A stretch of 64,000 nt of DNA from an uncultured Algibacter sp. (lineage in GTDB: Bacteria > Bacteroidota > Bacteroidia > Flavobacteriales > Flavobacteriaceae): the NCBI RefSeq assembly GCF_947487575.1, contig NZ_CANKXG010000002.1, forward strand, positions 293,179-357,178. Direction: 5' to 3'. Under the pieces are notes generated by a model. The model did no database searches. It was not told where the DNA came from and worked only from the letters and a program-made list of their open reading frames with translations. Every line of letters begins with the position of its first letter. The first letter of the stretch is position 1. The translations under genes and the position numbers were made by a program. Below, one piece after another: positions 16,890-25,409 of the stretch.

Positions 16890-17723
16890 ATGAACAAAAT
16901 TGAGATAAAATATAATTCTGAAACATTATCAGCAACTTTATTTGATGATAATAGCAGCGAGACTGTTTTAATTATTGCTTCAGCAACAGGTGTAAAGCAG
17001 GAGTACTACAGTGAATTCTCTAAATTCGTTGAAAACAATGGAATAACAGTTATCACATTTGACTATAATGGTATAGGTCATTCTTTAAAAAAACCCATCA
17101 AAGAGTTAAAAACTGATGCTGCAGATTGGGGCAGTAATGATTTAGAGAGTATAATACAATATGTAATAAATAACTATCCAAAATCAAAGAAGGTAATTAT
17201 AGGACATAGTATTGGAGGACAACTAATTGGTCTTGCAAAATCATCTAATAAATTAGACAAAATAGTTTTAATCGCAGCACAATCAGGTTACTGGAAATAC
17301 TGGAAAGGAATTGAAAGAATAAAAATGTGGTTGAATTGGTATATTCTTTTTCCATTTCTTGTTTTGACTTTTGGTTATCTTAAATCTAAGAAAATTAGTG
17401 GCATGGAAAATTTGCCAAAAAATGTAGCTAACCAATGGAAGAATTGGGGAAAGAATAGAGATTATATTTTTAGTGATAAGTCTATTAGTGAAACTTTCTA
17501 TGAAACAATAGAGACAAATATAACGGCTTATAGTATAGATGATGATGACTTTGCCCCGAAAGAGGCAGTTAAATGGATGACCGAGAAATATAAGAATGCA
17601 AAAATAAAATCAGTACATTTAAATCCAATTGATTTTCAAACCAATAAAATTGGACATTTTGGAATATTTAAAGACCGCTTTAAAAATACAATTTGGACTC
17701 AAATTTTGAACGAAATAAAATAA
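16890..17723 (+). CDS. Alpha/beta hydrolase (COG4757-like)
   Basis: 277 residues, no signal peptide. The nucleophile elbow GHSIGGQ (near residue 109) holds the catalytic Ser. YSIDDDDFAPKEA supplies a likely acidic residue, and KIGHFGIFK near the end the His. The layout matches the predicted hydrolases of COG4757, which have no firm substrate. It is a single gene with its own promoter. Esterase or thioesterase activity is possible but not shown. Confidence 0.75.
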   Translation: MNKIEIKYNSETLSATLFDDNSSETVLIIASATGVKQEYYSEFSKFVENNGITVITFDYNGIGHSLKKPIKELKTDAADWGSNDLESIIQYVINNYPKSKKVIIGHSIGGQLIGLAKSSNKLDKIVLIAAQSGYWKYWKGIERIKMWLNWYILFPFLVLTFGYLKSKKISGMENLPKNVANQWKNWGKNRDYIFSDKSISETFYETIETNITAYSIDDDDFAPKEAVKWMTEKYKNAKIKSVHLNPIDFQTNKIGHFGIFKDRFKNTIWTQILNEIK

Positions 17724-17917
17724 CGAACTGCCAAAAATGTATATAAAAATAGGCGAGTTAGTGCAATAATCAAAACTTTCAGTTCATATCAAATTTTTTG
17801 TTTAACTAAAAAATTAGTGCTCCGAAATCGCTTACTTTTCATATACTAAACGTTAAACGAACTCCTCCAAAAACAAAGCAACTTTCAATTAAAAAAATTA
17901 AGCCAGCTAATATGCCC

Positions 17918-18012
17918 ACGTTAACAGTAGTAATGAAAAGCCCAAAACCTGACTTAAAAAGTGTGAGAACTTGTAACGAATCGTCTACCCCCCCCACTTT
18001 TTTGGGTAACGC
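17918..18012 (+). repeat. Intergenic repeat, copy j (diverged)
   Basis: 95 bp from ACGTTA to TAACGC (terminal base mismatched). It keeps AAAAGCCCA, ACCTGAC, GAGAACTTGTAACGAA and a right stem CCC...GGG around a C8 tract. The left flank GCTAATATGCCC matches those of copies i and k. It lies 60 bp beyond the uspA stop codon, antisense to that gene. The rest of 17724-18072 holds no gene that I can support. Confidence 0.7.
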
Positions 18013-18072
18013 ACAAATAATTTAAAATTCTTATTAGTTTTTTAAATAAATTTATACCTGTGAGATGACAAA

Positions 18073-18906
18073 TTAAATTTTAAAAGTCATAACCGGTAAT
18101 GTGGAATGGTTTGCCACGTCTTCGCCAATACTGCCTTCAAAGAAATGGGCCAACCCTTTTCTACCATGTGTTGGCACAATTACCAAATCTGCACCTATTT
18201 TATTAGCACAGCTTAAAACACCTTCCTCAACGCTATAATCGGACACGTAATGCACATCTTCCATTTTATCTAAACTACGTTCGGCTTTTGTAAAAAAGTT
18301 AACCACACGTTTTTCTATTTCTAAAGAGCTCTTAAATCGTTCATTAGGTAAGTTTACATGTACTAAATACAGTTTTGCTTCTGTTTTGCTGAACATATTC
18401 ATTGCTTTTAAATAGGACTCAATCGTTTCTTCTGAGAAATCGCAGGCAAAAGCAACAACATCAAAATTTACGTTTGGCATATCATTTTTTACAACTAATA
18501 CAGGAATATTGGCATGACGCACCACACGCTCGGTATTTGAACCGATAAAAAATTCTGCAATACCAGTTGTGCCTTGAGAACCCATAACTATTAAATCTGC
18601 ATTGTGCTTTTCGGCTACATCATTAACTTCACTAAACACCTTAAAATGTTTAATGATTGGGGTTATTTTTATATCATTTAGAAAATCTCTTTTTAAGAAA
18701 TTTTTAAATTTTTGCTCTGCCAATTGAAGGAAGAATGCTGCTTTTTGATTCTGAAGTCCATCGGATGCCGTCAACATAATGTCGGACATTTCTAGCATGT
18801 GTAATGCAATTAGCTCGGCATCATATTTTTGGGCAAGTTTTGCAGCTGTTTTTAATGCATATCCTGAGTGCTCAGAAAAATCTATAGGTACAATGATTTT
18901 TTTCAT
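18073..18906 (-). CDS. Universal stress protein, two UspA domains
   Basis: 277 residues, two UspA domains in tandem (about 1-140 and 145-277). Both end with the ATP-binding type loop: GSQGTTGIAEFFIGSNTE in the first and PTHGRKGLAHFFEGSIGE in the second. Such proteins bind ATP and aid survival of stress and low oxygen. It lies 87 bp after hemN on the same strand and may be read from the Fnr-controlled hemN promoter, though two palindromes fill the gap and could stop or regulate transcription. Confidence 0.9.
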   Translation of the reverse strand: MKKIIVPIDFSEHSGYALKTAAKLAQKYDAELIALHMLEMSDIMLTASDGLQNQKAAFFLQLAEQKFKNFLKRDFLNDIKITPIIKHFKVFSEVNDVAEKHNADLIVMGSQGTTGIAEFFIGSNTERVVRHANIPVLVVKNDMPNVNFDVVAFACDFSEETIESYLKAMNMFSKTEAKLYLVHVNLPNERFKSSLEIEKRVVNFFTKAERSLDKMEDVHYVSDYSVEEGVLSCANKIGADLVIVPTHGRKGLAHFFEGSIGEDVANHSTLPVMTFKI

Positions 18907-18921
18907 GATTTCTTTTTTTTA

Positions 18922-18945
18922 GATTCTCAATTTCTCGAGAATGAC
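18922..18945. repeat. REP-like palindrome with XhoI-type core
   Basis: AGATTC and GAATGACA flank TTCTCGAGAA, a perfect 10-bp palindrome (18932-18941). The flanks match the hairpin at 10173-10198. It lies in the leader of uspA, just upstream of its start. Confidence 0.45.
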
Positions 18946-18959
18946 AATTTTAAAGGTAA

Positions 18960-18980
18960 CATCGATTTTAAAAATCGATG
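18960..18980. other. Perfect palindrome between hemN and uspA
   Basis: CATCGATTTT - a - AAAATCGATG, arms of 10 bp around one base. It lies 12 bp past the hemN stop codon. It could act as a weak terminator, a processing site or a protein-binding site; no T-run follows on either strand. Confidence 0.55.
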
Positions 18981-18992
18981 AATTTATTTTTA

Positions 18993-20357
18993 TTAAACAG
19001 TCATTGAAAACAATTGCGTATCTGGCAGCTTTCTTTGCAATAACAAATCAAACGCCATACATATATTTCTAACGAATGGCTGACCCTTTTTGGTTACTTC
19101 TATTTTATTAAAATGCATTAGTAGTAACCCATCTTTTTCCATTTCTTTTAACCGAATTAAAACGTCTGGCAACTCCTCAAAATAGAGAGTATCTATGGTC
19201 CAAGAAGTTTCAAACTGACACATTAGGTTGAGTATATGCTTCCTAATTACTAAATCTTCATTATTTAAAACATGCCCTCTATAAACAGGAATAACATTAT
19301 CGTTTAACAAATTATAATAACTTTCTATGTCTTTTACATTTTGAGAAAAACCATACCAACTATCGCTTATTGAAGACACTCCTAACCCAATCATAGCTTG
19401 TGTTTTTGATGCCGTATATCCCATAAAATTCCTGTGTAATTCACCATTATTCATAGATTCATAAAGCGAATCTGTTGTTAAAGCAAAATGATCCATCCCT
19501 ATTTCCTTATAACCAACCTGAGCAAGTAATTGCTTTCCTAATTCATACTGGTTTCTTTTTAATGCTGCAGATGGTAAATCGGCATCATCAAAACCACGTT
19601 GCCCATTTCCTTTTATCCAAGGTACATGAGCGTAACTGTAAAATGCCAACCTATCTGGCAATAATTCTTTTGTCTTCAAAATGGTTTCTTCAACATGCTT
19701 TAATGTTTGAAATGGTAACCCGAAAATAATATCGTGCCCTATAGAAGTATATCCTATTTCTCTTGCCAATTCTGTAGCTTTCTTAACATTCTCAAAAGGC
19801 TGAATTCTATGTATTGCTTTTTGAACAGTTTCATTATAGTCTTGTACACCATAGCTTACTCGTCTAAAACCAACATCATAAAGGGCTTGTAGATGTTCGC
19901 GAGTCGTATTATTTGGATGACCTTCAAAACTAAATTCGTAATTCTCAGCTCGTGTTGCTTGCCCGAAAATTCCATTAATTAACAATTTCAAATTTTCTGG
20001 ACTAAAAAAAGTAGGTGTACCGCCACCAAGATGTAACTCTTTTATAATTGGCTTTTCATCAAACAGTGCTAAATATAAGCGCCATTCTTTCAATACCGCA
20101 TTTATATAGGGCGATTCTACACCATGTTGCTTGGTAATTCGTTTATTGCATCCACAGAATGTACATAGACTTTCGCAAAACGGTAAATGAATGTAAAGAC
20201 TTATGCCTTCTTCCGAATTGCTTTCTTTAAAAGATTGTATTAAAGAAGATTTCCAGTTTTTTAAAGAAAATGTTTCGTTGTTCCAATACGGAACCGTTGG
20301 ATAACTCGTATAACGAGGTCCTGCAATATTATATTTATTGACTAATGATCCTAACAT
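18993..20357 (-). CDS. hemN: Oxygen-independent coproporphyrinogen III dehydrogenase
   Basis: 454 residues. Radical-SAM motif CESLCTFCGC gives C61, C65 and C68, with C70 just after, as in HemN proper. The protein starts NKYNIAGPRYTSYPTVPYW, also typical of HemN rather than of HemW, and the C-terminal HemN domain is present. It makes protoporphyrinogen under low oxygen and so supplies haem for the cbb3 oxidase. A perfect promoter with an Fnr-type box lies just upstream; the leader would be only about 13 bases. Confidence 0.96.
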   Translation of the reverse strand: MLGSLVNKYNIAGPRYTSYPTVPYWNNETFSLKNWKSSLIQSFKESNSEEGISLYIHLPFCESLCTFCGCNKRITKQHGVESPYINAVLKEWRLYLALFDEKPIIKELHLGGGTPTFFSPENLKLLINGIFGQATRAENYEFSFEGHPNNTTREHLQALYDVGFRRVSYGVQDYNETVQKAIHRIQPFENVKKATELAREIGYTSIGHDIIFGLPFQTLKHVEETILKTKELLPDRLAFYSYAHVPWIKGNGQRGFDDADLPSAALKRNQYELGKQLLAQVGYKEIGMDHFALTTDSLYESMNNGELHRNFMGYTASKTQAMIGLGVSSISDSWYGFSQNVKDIESYYNLLNDNVIPVYRGHVLNNEDLVIRKHILNLMCQFETSWTIDTLYFEELPDVLIRLKEMEKDGLLLMHFNKIEVTKKGQPFVRNICMAFDLLLQRKLPDTQLFSMTV

Positions 20358-20374
20358 ACCTGACTATTATTATT

Positions 20375-20418
20375 CAAAATTATACCAATAGATTAAATTA
20401 AAATATGACATATATCAT
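20375..20418 (-). promoter_or_regulatory. Fnr-type box and promoter of hemN
   Basis: The box ATGACATATATCAT (20405-20418) and, read on the minus strand, a perfect -7 element TAATTTTG (20375-20382). The distance from box centre to the end of the -7 element is 36.5 bp, identical to ccoI and ccoS. No -33 TTG is needed or seen. Confidence 0.8.
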
Positions 20419-20480
20419 GCCCATTCTTGCAATTCATTTATTAATCCCTTAACTTTCGAATAAATAAAAACTCCTGAAAA

Positions 20481-21050
20481 ATGAAAAAATTAAGCTTCGT
20501 ATTAATAGCCCTAATCATAAGTACAACGTCTTGTAAAAAAGAAAAGAAAGAAATAAAAACCGTTGAAACTGAGGTTATCGAAACGGCAGTTGTTGCTCCT
20601 AAAAAGGTAAAAATCTCTTTAAGCGCCAAAAGCGATAGTAATGTAAGCGGTAATGTGGTTTTTAAAGACGTAGAAAACGGCGTTAGTATGACTGCTATAA
20701 TGAGTGGATTAACACCAGGTCAGCACGCTATTCATATACATGCGTCTTCTGATTGTTCTTCTCCTGACGGGAAATCTGCTGGCGGTCATTGGAACCCAAC
20801 AGCTCAACCACATGGTAAATGGGGTGCAGAAACTGGTTACCATAAAGGCGATATAGGTAATTTTACTGCTGATGAAAATGGCCATGGTACAATTTCTTTC
20901 ACTACAGACGAATGGTGCATTGGTTGTGGCGACGAAACAAAAGACATACTTGGTAAAGGTGTTATCGTTCACGCTGGTACTGATGACTTAACATCGCAGC
21001 CTTCTGGAGCTGCTGGAGCTCGTGTAAGCTGTGCTGGTATTATTCAGTAA
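20481..21050 (+). CDS. sodC: Cu/Zn superoxide dismutase, lipoprotein
   Basis: 189 residues. A lipoprotein signal ends TTSC, with the lipid-bearing Cys at 18, then a charged linker. The SOD domain shows the metal ligands HIHASSDCSSPDGKSAGGHW, VHAGTDD and the GARVSCAG end whose Cys forms the disulfide. It detoxifies superoxide at the cell envelope. It is divergent from hemN; a -7-like TAACTTTC lies at 20450-20457. The Fnr-type box between the two genes is not at the right distance to activate sodC, but could affect it. Confidence 0.93.
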   Translation: MKKLSFVLIALIISTTSCKKEKKEIKTVETEVIETAVVAPKKVKISLSAKSDSNVSGNVVFKDVENGVSMTAIMSGLTPGQHAIHIHASSDCSSPDGKSAGGHWNPTAQPHGKWGAETGYHKGDIGNFTADENGHGTISFTTDEWCIGCGDETKDILGKGVIVHAGTDDLTSQPSGAAGARVSCAGIIQ

Positions 21051-21177
21051 TATAATCTTATTTTTATGGTTTTTCTTTTTATCTATTGCTAGAACACGAA
21101 AGTGTTTGCTTGAAATGTGGTTTGAAATATAGAATTTCACAATTCTAAAATACAAGAATTTTCTTTCGTTTTTTTAA

Positions 21178-21185
21178 TATATTTG
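21178..21185 (+). promoter_or_regulatory. Predicted -7 element of the barrel gene
   Basis: TATATTTG, a full match to TAnnTTTG, 28 bp before the ATG at 21214. No convincing -33 TTG is seen. Confidence 0.4.
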
Positions 21186-21213
21186 TAATACAAAAATCTA
21201 TCTTTTTACTTAT

Positions 21214-22461
21214 ATGAAGAAAAAACTATTACTGCTGATAACAACCTTAATAACTATTAATTCTTATTCTCAAATTACTTTTGAAAAAGGATATTTCATA
21301 TATGACTCTGGTTTGAAGGTTGAATGTTTAATTAAAAATATTGATTGGTCAAACAATCCTTCTGAATTTGAATACAAACTATCTGAAGATTCAGACCAAA
21401 AAAAAGTTACAATTAAAACCATTAAAGAGTTTGGCATTTATAATGCTTCACGATATCAAAAAAGTAAAGTAAAAATTGATAGATCTAGTGAAAAAATAGG
21501 CGATTTAACCTATAACAGAAAACCAATACTAAAAGAAGAAGTTCTTTTTTTAAAAGTATTAATTGAAGGTAAAGCCAATTTGTACGCTTATAAAGACGGC
21601 AATTTAAATCGTTTTTTTTACAATATTGAAGCTTCTAATATTGAACAATTAATTTTCAAAAAATACAAAAACAACGAAAACGACATAAAGAAAAACTCTA
21701 GGTATAAACAACAACTATGGACTGATTTGCAATGTACTAATCTTAAAATGAGTGATATTGAAAGTTTAAAATATAAACAAAATAGTTTAATTGATTTTTT
21801 TTCTAAATATAATGAATGCGAAAACGCTACTTTTAAAAGCTATGAAAAAAACAAAGAAAAAGATTTATTTAATTTAACTCTAAGACCGCGTTTAAATAGT
21901 TCCTCTTTAAGCATCACTAAAAACTAGTAGTTTTGGTTTTCCAAGTAATAGTTCTGTATTTACAGACTTTGAAAATCAGTCGAGCTTTGGATTTGGGATT
22001 GAAGCAGAATATATTTTACCAATTAATAAAAACAAATGGGCTGTAGCAATTGAAACAACTTATCAAAATTTTAATGCTGAAACAACAACAATTAATGAGA
22101 ATTTTCTAGGAGGGAAAACAATAACAATATCGAAAATAGAATACAGCTCTATAGAAGTTCCAGTAAGCTTAAGGCATTATTTTTTTCTCAATAACAATTC
22201 AAAAATTTTCGCAAATGCTTCTTATGTTATAGATTTTACTTCCAATTCATTTATAGAAACTAGACGAGCTAATGATGCAATTATAAACAATTTAGAAATT
22301 ATTAGTGATTTCAATTTAGCAATTGGTTTGGGCTACAAACATTATGACAAATACAGCATTGAAATAAGATACCAAACAGATAGAGCTCTTTTAGTAGATT
22401 ACCTTTTTTATAGTTCTAAATATAAGTCTCTCTCTTTAATATTTGGATATTCCCTATTTTA
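21214..22461 (+). pseudogene. Outer-membrane beta-barrel protein, interrupted by a frameshift
   Basis: The first frame (21214-21927) gives a signal peptide (MKKKLLLLITTLITINSYSQ) and 237 residues of unknown N-terminal domain, ending in a stop. From about 21926 another frame stays open to TAA 22461 and encodes about 178 residues of barrel-like sequence (SSFGFGIEAEYILP ... SLSLIFGYSLF). Removing one A from the A5 tract at 21919-21923 joins the two frames cleanly, giving about 415 residues. This may be a real mutation, phase-variable slippage or a sequencing error. The barrel resembles PorT-like proteins of Bacteroidota. Function unknown. Confidence 0.75.
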
Positions 22462-22463
22462 AA

Positions 22464-22565
22464 TTAGAAAATCATGAAGTATTCTTAAATGAATATTTTA
22501 GTTTAATAAATAATATTCCACATTATTATATTGCGAATTATTTAGGAATAACACTACAGCTTTGA
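22464..22565 (+). pseudogene. Remnant of a Crp/Fnr-family regulator (C-terminal piece)
   Basis: A 33-residue open stretch reads ENHEVFLNEYFSLINNIPHY then YIANYLGITLQ. This is the linker and first helix of the helix-turn-helix of Bacteroidota Crp-family regulators, in which YIASYLGIT is followed by the recognition helix. The recognition helix and everything before are missing. The rest of 22566-22645 holds nothing recognisable. Confidence 0.5.
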
Positions 22566-22645
22566 TATATTTAATTTTGATGAATCAAAAACAAAATTTT
22601 TAGAACCCGATTTAGTTACGTTTTATTAAATATTAGTGATTTATA

Positions 22646-24004
22646 CTATAACGCACTAATAATATCATACTTAGTGATAATTTGGTAATTACCATCTTCT
22701 AGCTTTACCATTACCGCATTATTTTCTTTATTAAATAATTTGGATATGGCTTCAATTGGTGTGTTTTTATCAACTATTGGGAATGGTTTATGCATCACCT
22801 CTTTAATTGGTAAATCTGAAATATCCTTGTTTTCGATATACTTTCTTAATAAATCTGCTTCGTCAATGGCACCAACAAACCCTGTAGAATCTTCAACTGG
22901 TATTTGAGATATTTTATGCGCTTTCATGCGCTCGATAGCATGAGACACTAATTCTTCAGTTTTTACTGTAACTAATGTTTTTTCTGAATGGCTTGCCACA
23001 AGATCTGCAGCTGAAGTAACCTCATCTTCTATAAACCCACGTTCTCGCATCCACTCATCATTAAACATTTTACCTACATAACGACTGCCGTGGTCATGAA
23101 AAAGTACAACAACAACATCATCTTTAGTAAAATGTTCTTTAAGTTGAAGAATGCCTTTTATAGCTGCCCCTGCAGAATTACCTAGAAACATACCTTCTTC
23201 TTTGGCTAATTTTTGAGTATAAATTGCTGCATCTTTATCGGTTACTTTTGTGAAGCCATCAATAATGCTGAAATCGACATTTTTTGGAAGAATATCTTCG
23301 CCTATACCTTCGGTTATGTATGGATAAATTTCGTTTTCATCAAACTCACCAGTTTCATGGTATTTTTTAAATACAGAACCATACGTATCAATACCCCATA
23401 TTTTAACGTTTGGGTTTTGTTCTTTTAAATATTTACCAACACCTGAAATGGTGCCACCTGTGCCGACACCTACCACGAAATGTGTTATTTTACCATCCGT
23501 TTGTTTCCAAATTTCTGGGCCTGTACTTTCGTAATGCGCCAAGGCATTACTTGGATTGTCATACTGGTTTACATACCATGAATTAGGAGTTTCTTCGGCA
23601 AGTCTTTTGGATGTTGAGTAATATGATTTTGGGTCTTCTGGCTCTACATTTGTTGGGCAAACAATTACTTTGCTGCCTACTGCACGCAGGATATCCATTT
23701 TTTCTTTGCTTTGCTTATCGCTAATTACACAAATCATTTTATAGCCTTTTACTATGGCTGCTAAGGCTAATCCCATTCCTGTATTTCCTGAGGTGCCTTC
23801 TATTATAGTTCCGCCTAGCTTTAAACTTCCATTGGCTTCTGCATCTTCTATCATTTTAACAGCCATTCTATCTTTTGTGGAGTTTCCTGGGTTGAAGGTT
23901 TCGTATTTTGATAACACTAAACAAGGTAAATTTTTTGTTAGTTTATTAAGTTTTACCAAAGGTGTATTACCAATGGTTTCTAGTATGTTTTTTGCGTAAT
24001 CCAT
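22646..24004 (-). CDS. PLP-dependent cysteine/cystathionine beta-synthase with CBS pair
   Basis: 452 residues from the ATG at 24004; a TTG 21 bp upstream is less likely because it lies within the expected leader. The fold type II PLP domain (about 1-325) has the Schiff-base Lys in NPGNSTKDR and the phosphate loop GTGGTISGVGK. Two CBS domains follow (about 335-452). The domain layout is that of cystathionine beta-synthase; in Bacteroidota such proteins are also annotated as cysteine synthase, and the two reactions cannot be told apart here. A perfect -7 element TATTTTTG on the minus strand is at 24023-24030. Confidence 0.9.
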   Translation of the reverse strand: MDYAKNILETIGNTPLVKLNKLTKNLPCLVLSKYETFNPGNSTKDRMAVKMIEDAEANGSLKLGGTIIEGTSGNTGMGLALAAIVKGYKMICVISDKQSKEKMDILRAVGSKVIVCPTNVEPEDPKSYYSTSKRLAEETPNSWYVNQYDNPSNALAHYESTGPEIWKQTDGKITHFVVGVGTGGTISGVGKYLKEQNPNVKIWGIDTYGSVFKKYHETGEFDENEIYPYITEGIGEDILPKNVDFSIIDGFTKVTDKDAAIYTQKLAKEEGMFLGNSAGAAIKGILQLKEHFTKDDVVVVLFHDHGSRYVGKMFNDEWMRERGFIEDEVTSAADLVASHSEKTLVTVKTEELVSHAIERMKAHKISQIPVEDSTGFVGAIDEADLLRKYIENKDISDLPIKEVMHKPFPIVDKNTPIEAISKLFNKENNAVMVKLEDGNYQIITKYDIISAL

Positions 24005-24072
24005 AGTATATCTGTATGTAACCAAAAATACTAAAAAGCTAGTTGGTATATGTTAAAAGTTAGTTATTATAT

Positions 24073-24153
24073 GCGTTAGGGATTACAGTGAAAAGCCCAC
24101 AGTAAGTTACGAACGAGGACTTGTAACGGAAAGCCAGACCCTTGTGGTAACGC
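24073..24153 (+). repeat. Intergenic repeat, copy d
   Basis: 81 bp, GCGTTA to TAACGC. Both inner motifs are present (GTGAAAAGCCCAC and AACGGAAAGCC), and the right stem is ACC-cttgt-GGT. It ends 12 bp from the stop codon of the LolC-like gene, antisense to it. The flank CCCAAAAAATAAATTA up to the stop codon is shared with copy g. Confidence 0.88.
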
Positions 24154-24165
24154 CCAAAAAATAAA

Positions 24166-25401
24166 TTAATCGAACCTAATGGCTTTTACTGGTGATATTT
24201 TTGTTATGATGTACGATGGTACTAATAGCATGAGTAAACACAAGATTAACGTACCAATATTTAAGGCTAAAATATACCCAAAACTGATGTAAACTGGTGC
24301 TTCGGTTACATAATACACACTTGGATCTAGTGGAAATAGCTTGAAGTACTTTTGGGCAAATAACAGACCTAAACCTGAAATATTACCCCATAATAAACCT
24401 AGTAGTATAAGATATGATGCGTTGTATAAAAAGAGTTTACGGATGCTCCAATTGCTACTTCCTAGGGTTTTTAAAACGCCTATCATTCTGGTGCGCTCTA
24501 GTATTAAAACAAGTAAGGCGGTTATCATGTTAATGCCTGCTACGAGTATCATGATGCCAATAATTCCGTAAATATTTTTATCGAAAATTTTAATCCATTC
24601 GAATATGGAATAATATCGGTTTGTGATGGTTTGAGAATCTAATAAAGAGGAAATATTTTGATGTATTTCTACTCCCTTTTCATCAAGTTCATCATAATCA
24701 TTAATGAAAACCTCAAAGTTGCCCACTTGGTCTTTTTTCCATCTATTGATACGTTGTAAGTGACGAATATCACCAATAAGATATTGCTTATCTAATTCTT
24801 GAAACCCTGAATTATAAACTCCAACAACGTTATACGTGATGATATTAGGTAGTTTTTCTGGGTCGTCTTTAGGAAATACCATTTGAAAATTATCGCCTAT
24901 ATTAAAGTTTAACCGATTTGCTAGGTATTTAGAAATCAAAACATCTTCATTTCGTTTTTGCGAATAATCTGGTAGCTTGCCTTCAACAAGAAATTCTTTA
25001 AAATATTTCCAGTTATAATCTGCGCCTACGCCTTTTAAATAAATGCCTTCAAAATCGCTTTCGGTTCGGATAACCCCAAATTTTGAAGCGACACCTTGTA
25101 CATGTTTTACACCTTCAACTGTTTTAAATTCTGGATAGAAATCTTGACTTTTAGAAATGGGAAATACACTTTCTTGCGAGTTGTTACTATCATAATTTGT
25201 TATGGTAACATGCCCATTAAACGCCACTACTTTATCGCGGATTTTTTGTTGTAAACCAATACCTGTAGCTATGGCAATCATCATTACCACAATTCCAATA
25301 GCAATTGCAGCGATACCAATTTTTATTATTGGTGCCGATATACTACTTTTATACGCTTTACTACCAATAATGCGTTTAGCTATAAAAAACTCGTAATTCA
25401 A
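24166..25401 (-). CDS. LolC/FtsX-type ABC transporter permease
   Basis: 411 residues with one N-terminal helix (about 24-50), a large periplasmic domain (about 55-270) and three C-terminal helices, as in LolC/LolE and other FtsX-like permeases. The start MNYEFFIAKRIIG is the usual family beginning and is read from a TTG codon. It probably moves lipoproteins or another outer-membrane substrate with a separately encoded ATPase, which is not in this window. Its start codon is 8 bp from the divergent namZ start, so promoters of each must lie within the other gene. Confidence 0.85.
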   Translation of the reverse strand: MNYEFFIAKRIIGSKAYKSSISAPIIKIGIAAIAIGIVVMMIAIATGIGLQQKIRDKVVAFNGHVTITNYDSNNSQESVFPISKSQDFYPEFKTVEGVKHVQGVASKFGVIRTESDFEGIYLKGVGADYNWKYFKEFLVEGKLPDYSQKRNEDVLISKYLANRLNFNIGDNFQMVFPKDDPEKLPNIITYNVVGVYNSGFQELDKQYLIGDIRHLQRINRWKKDQVGNFEVFINDYDELDEKGVEIHQNISSLLDSQTITNRYYSIFEWIKIFDKNIYGIIGIMILVAGINMITALLVLILERTRMIGVLKTLGSSNWSIRKLFLYNASYLILLGLLWGNISGLGLLFAQKYFKLFPLDPSVYYVTEAPVYISFGYILALNIGTLILCLLMLLVPSYIITKISPVKAIRFD

Positions 25402-25409
25402 AGTATACT

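Noticed and set aside
17988-17996. C8 tract as a phase-variation switch
   Set aside because: It lies in the diverged repeat copy j, not in a gene or promoter.
20405-20418. Fnr-type box also activating sodC
   Set aside because: The -7-like element of sodC is about 45 bp from the box centre to its end, not 36.5 bp as at the three matching promoters.
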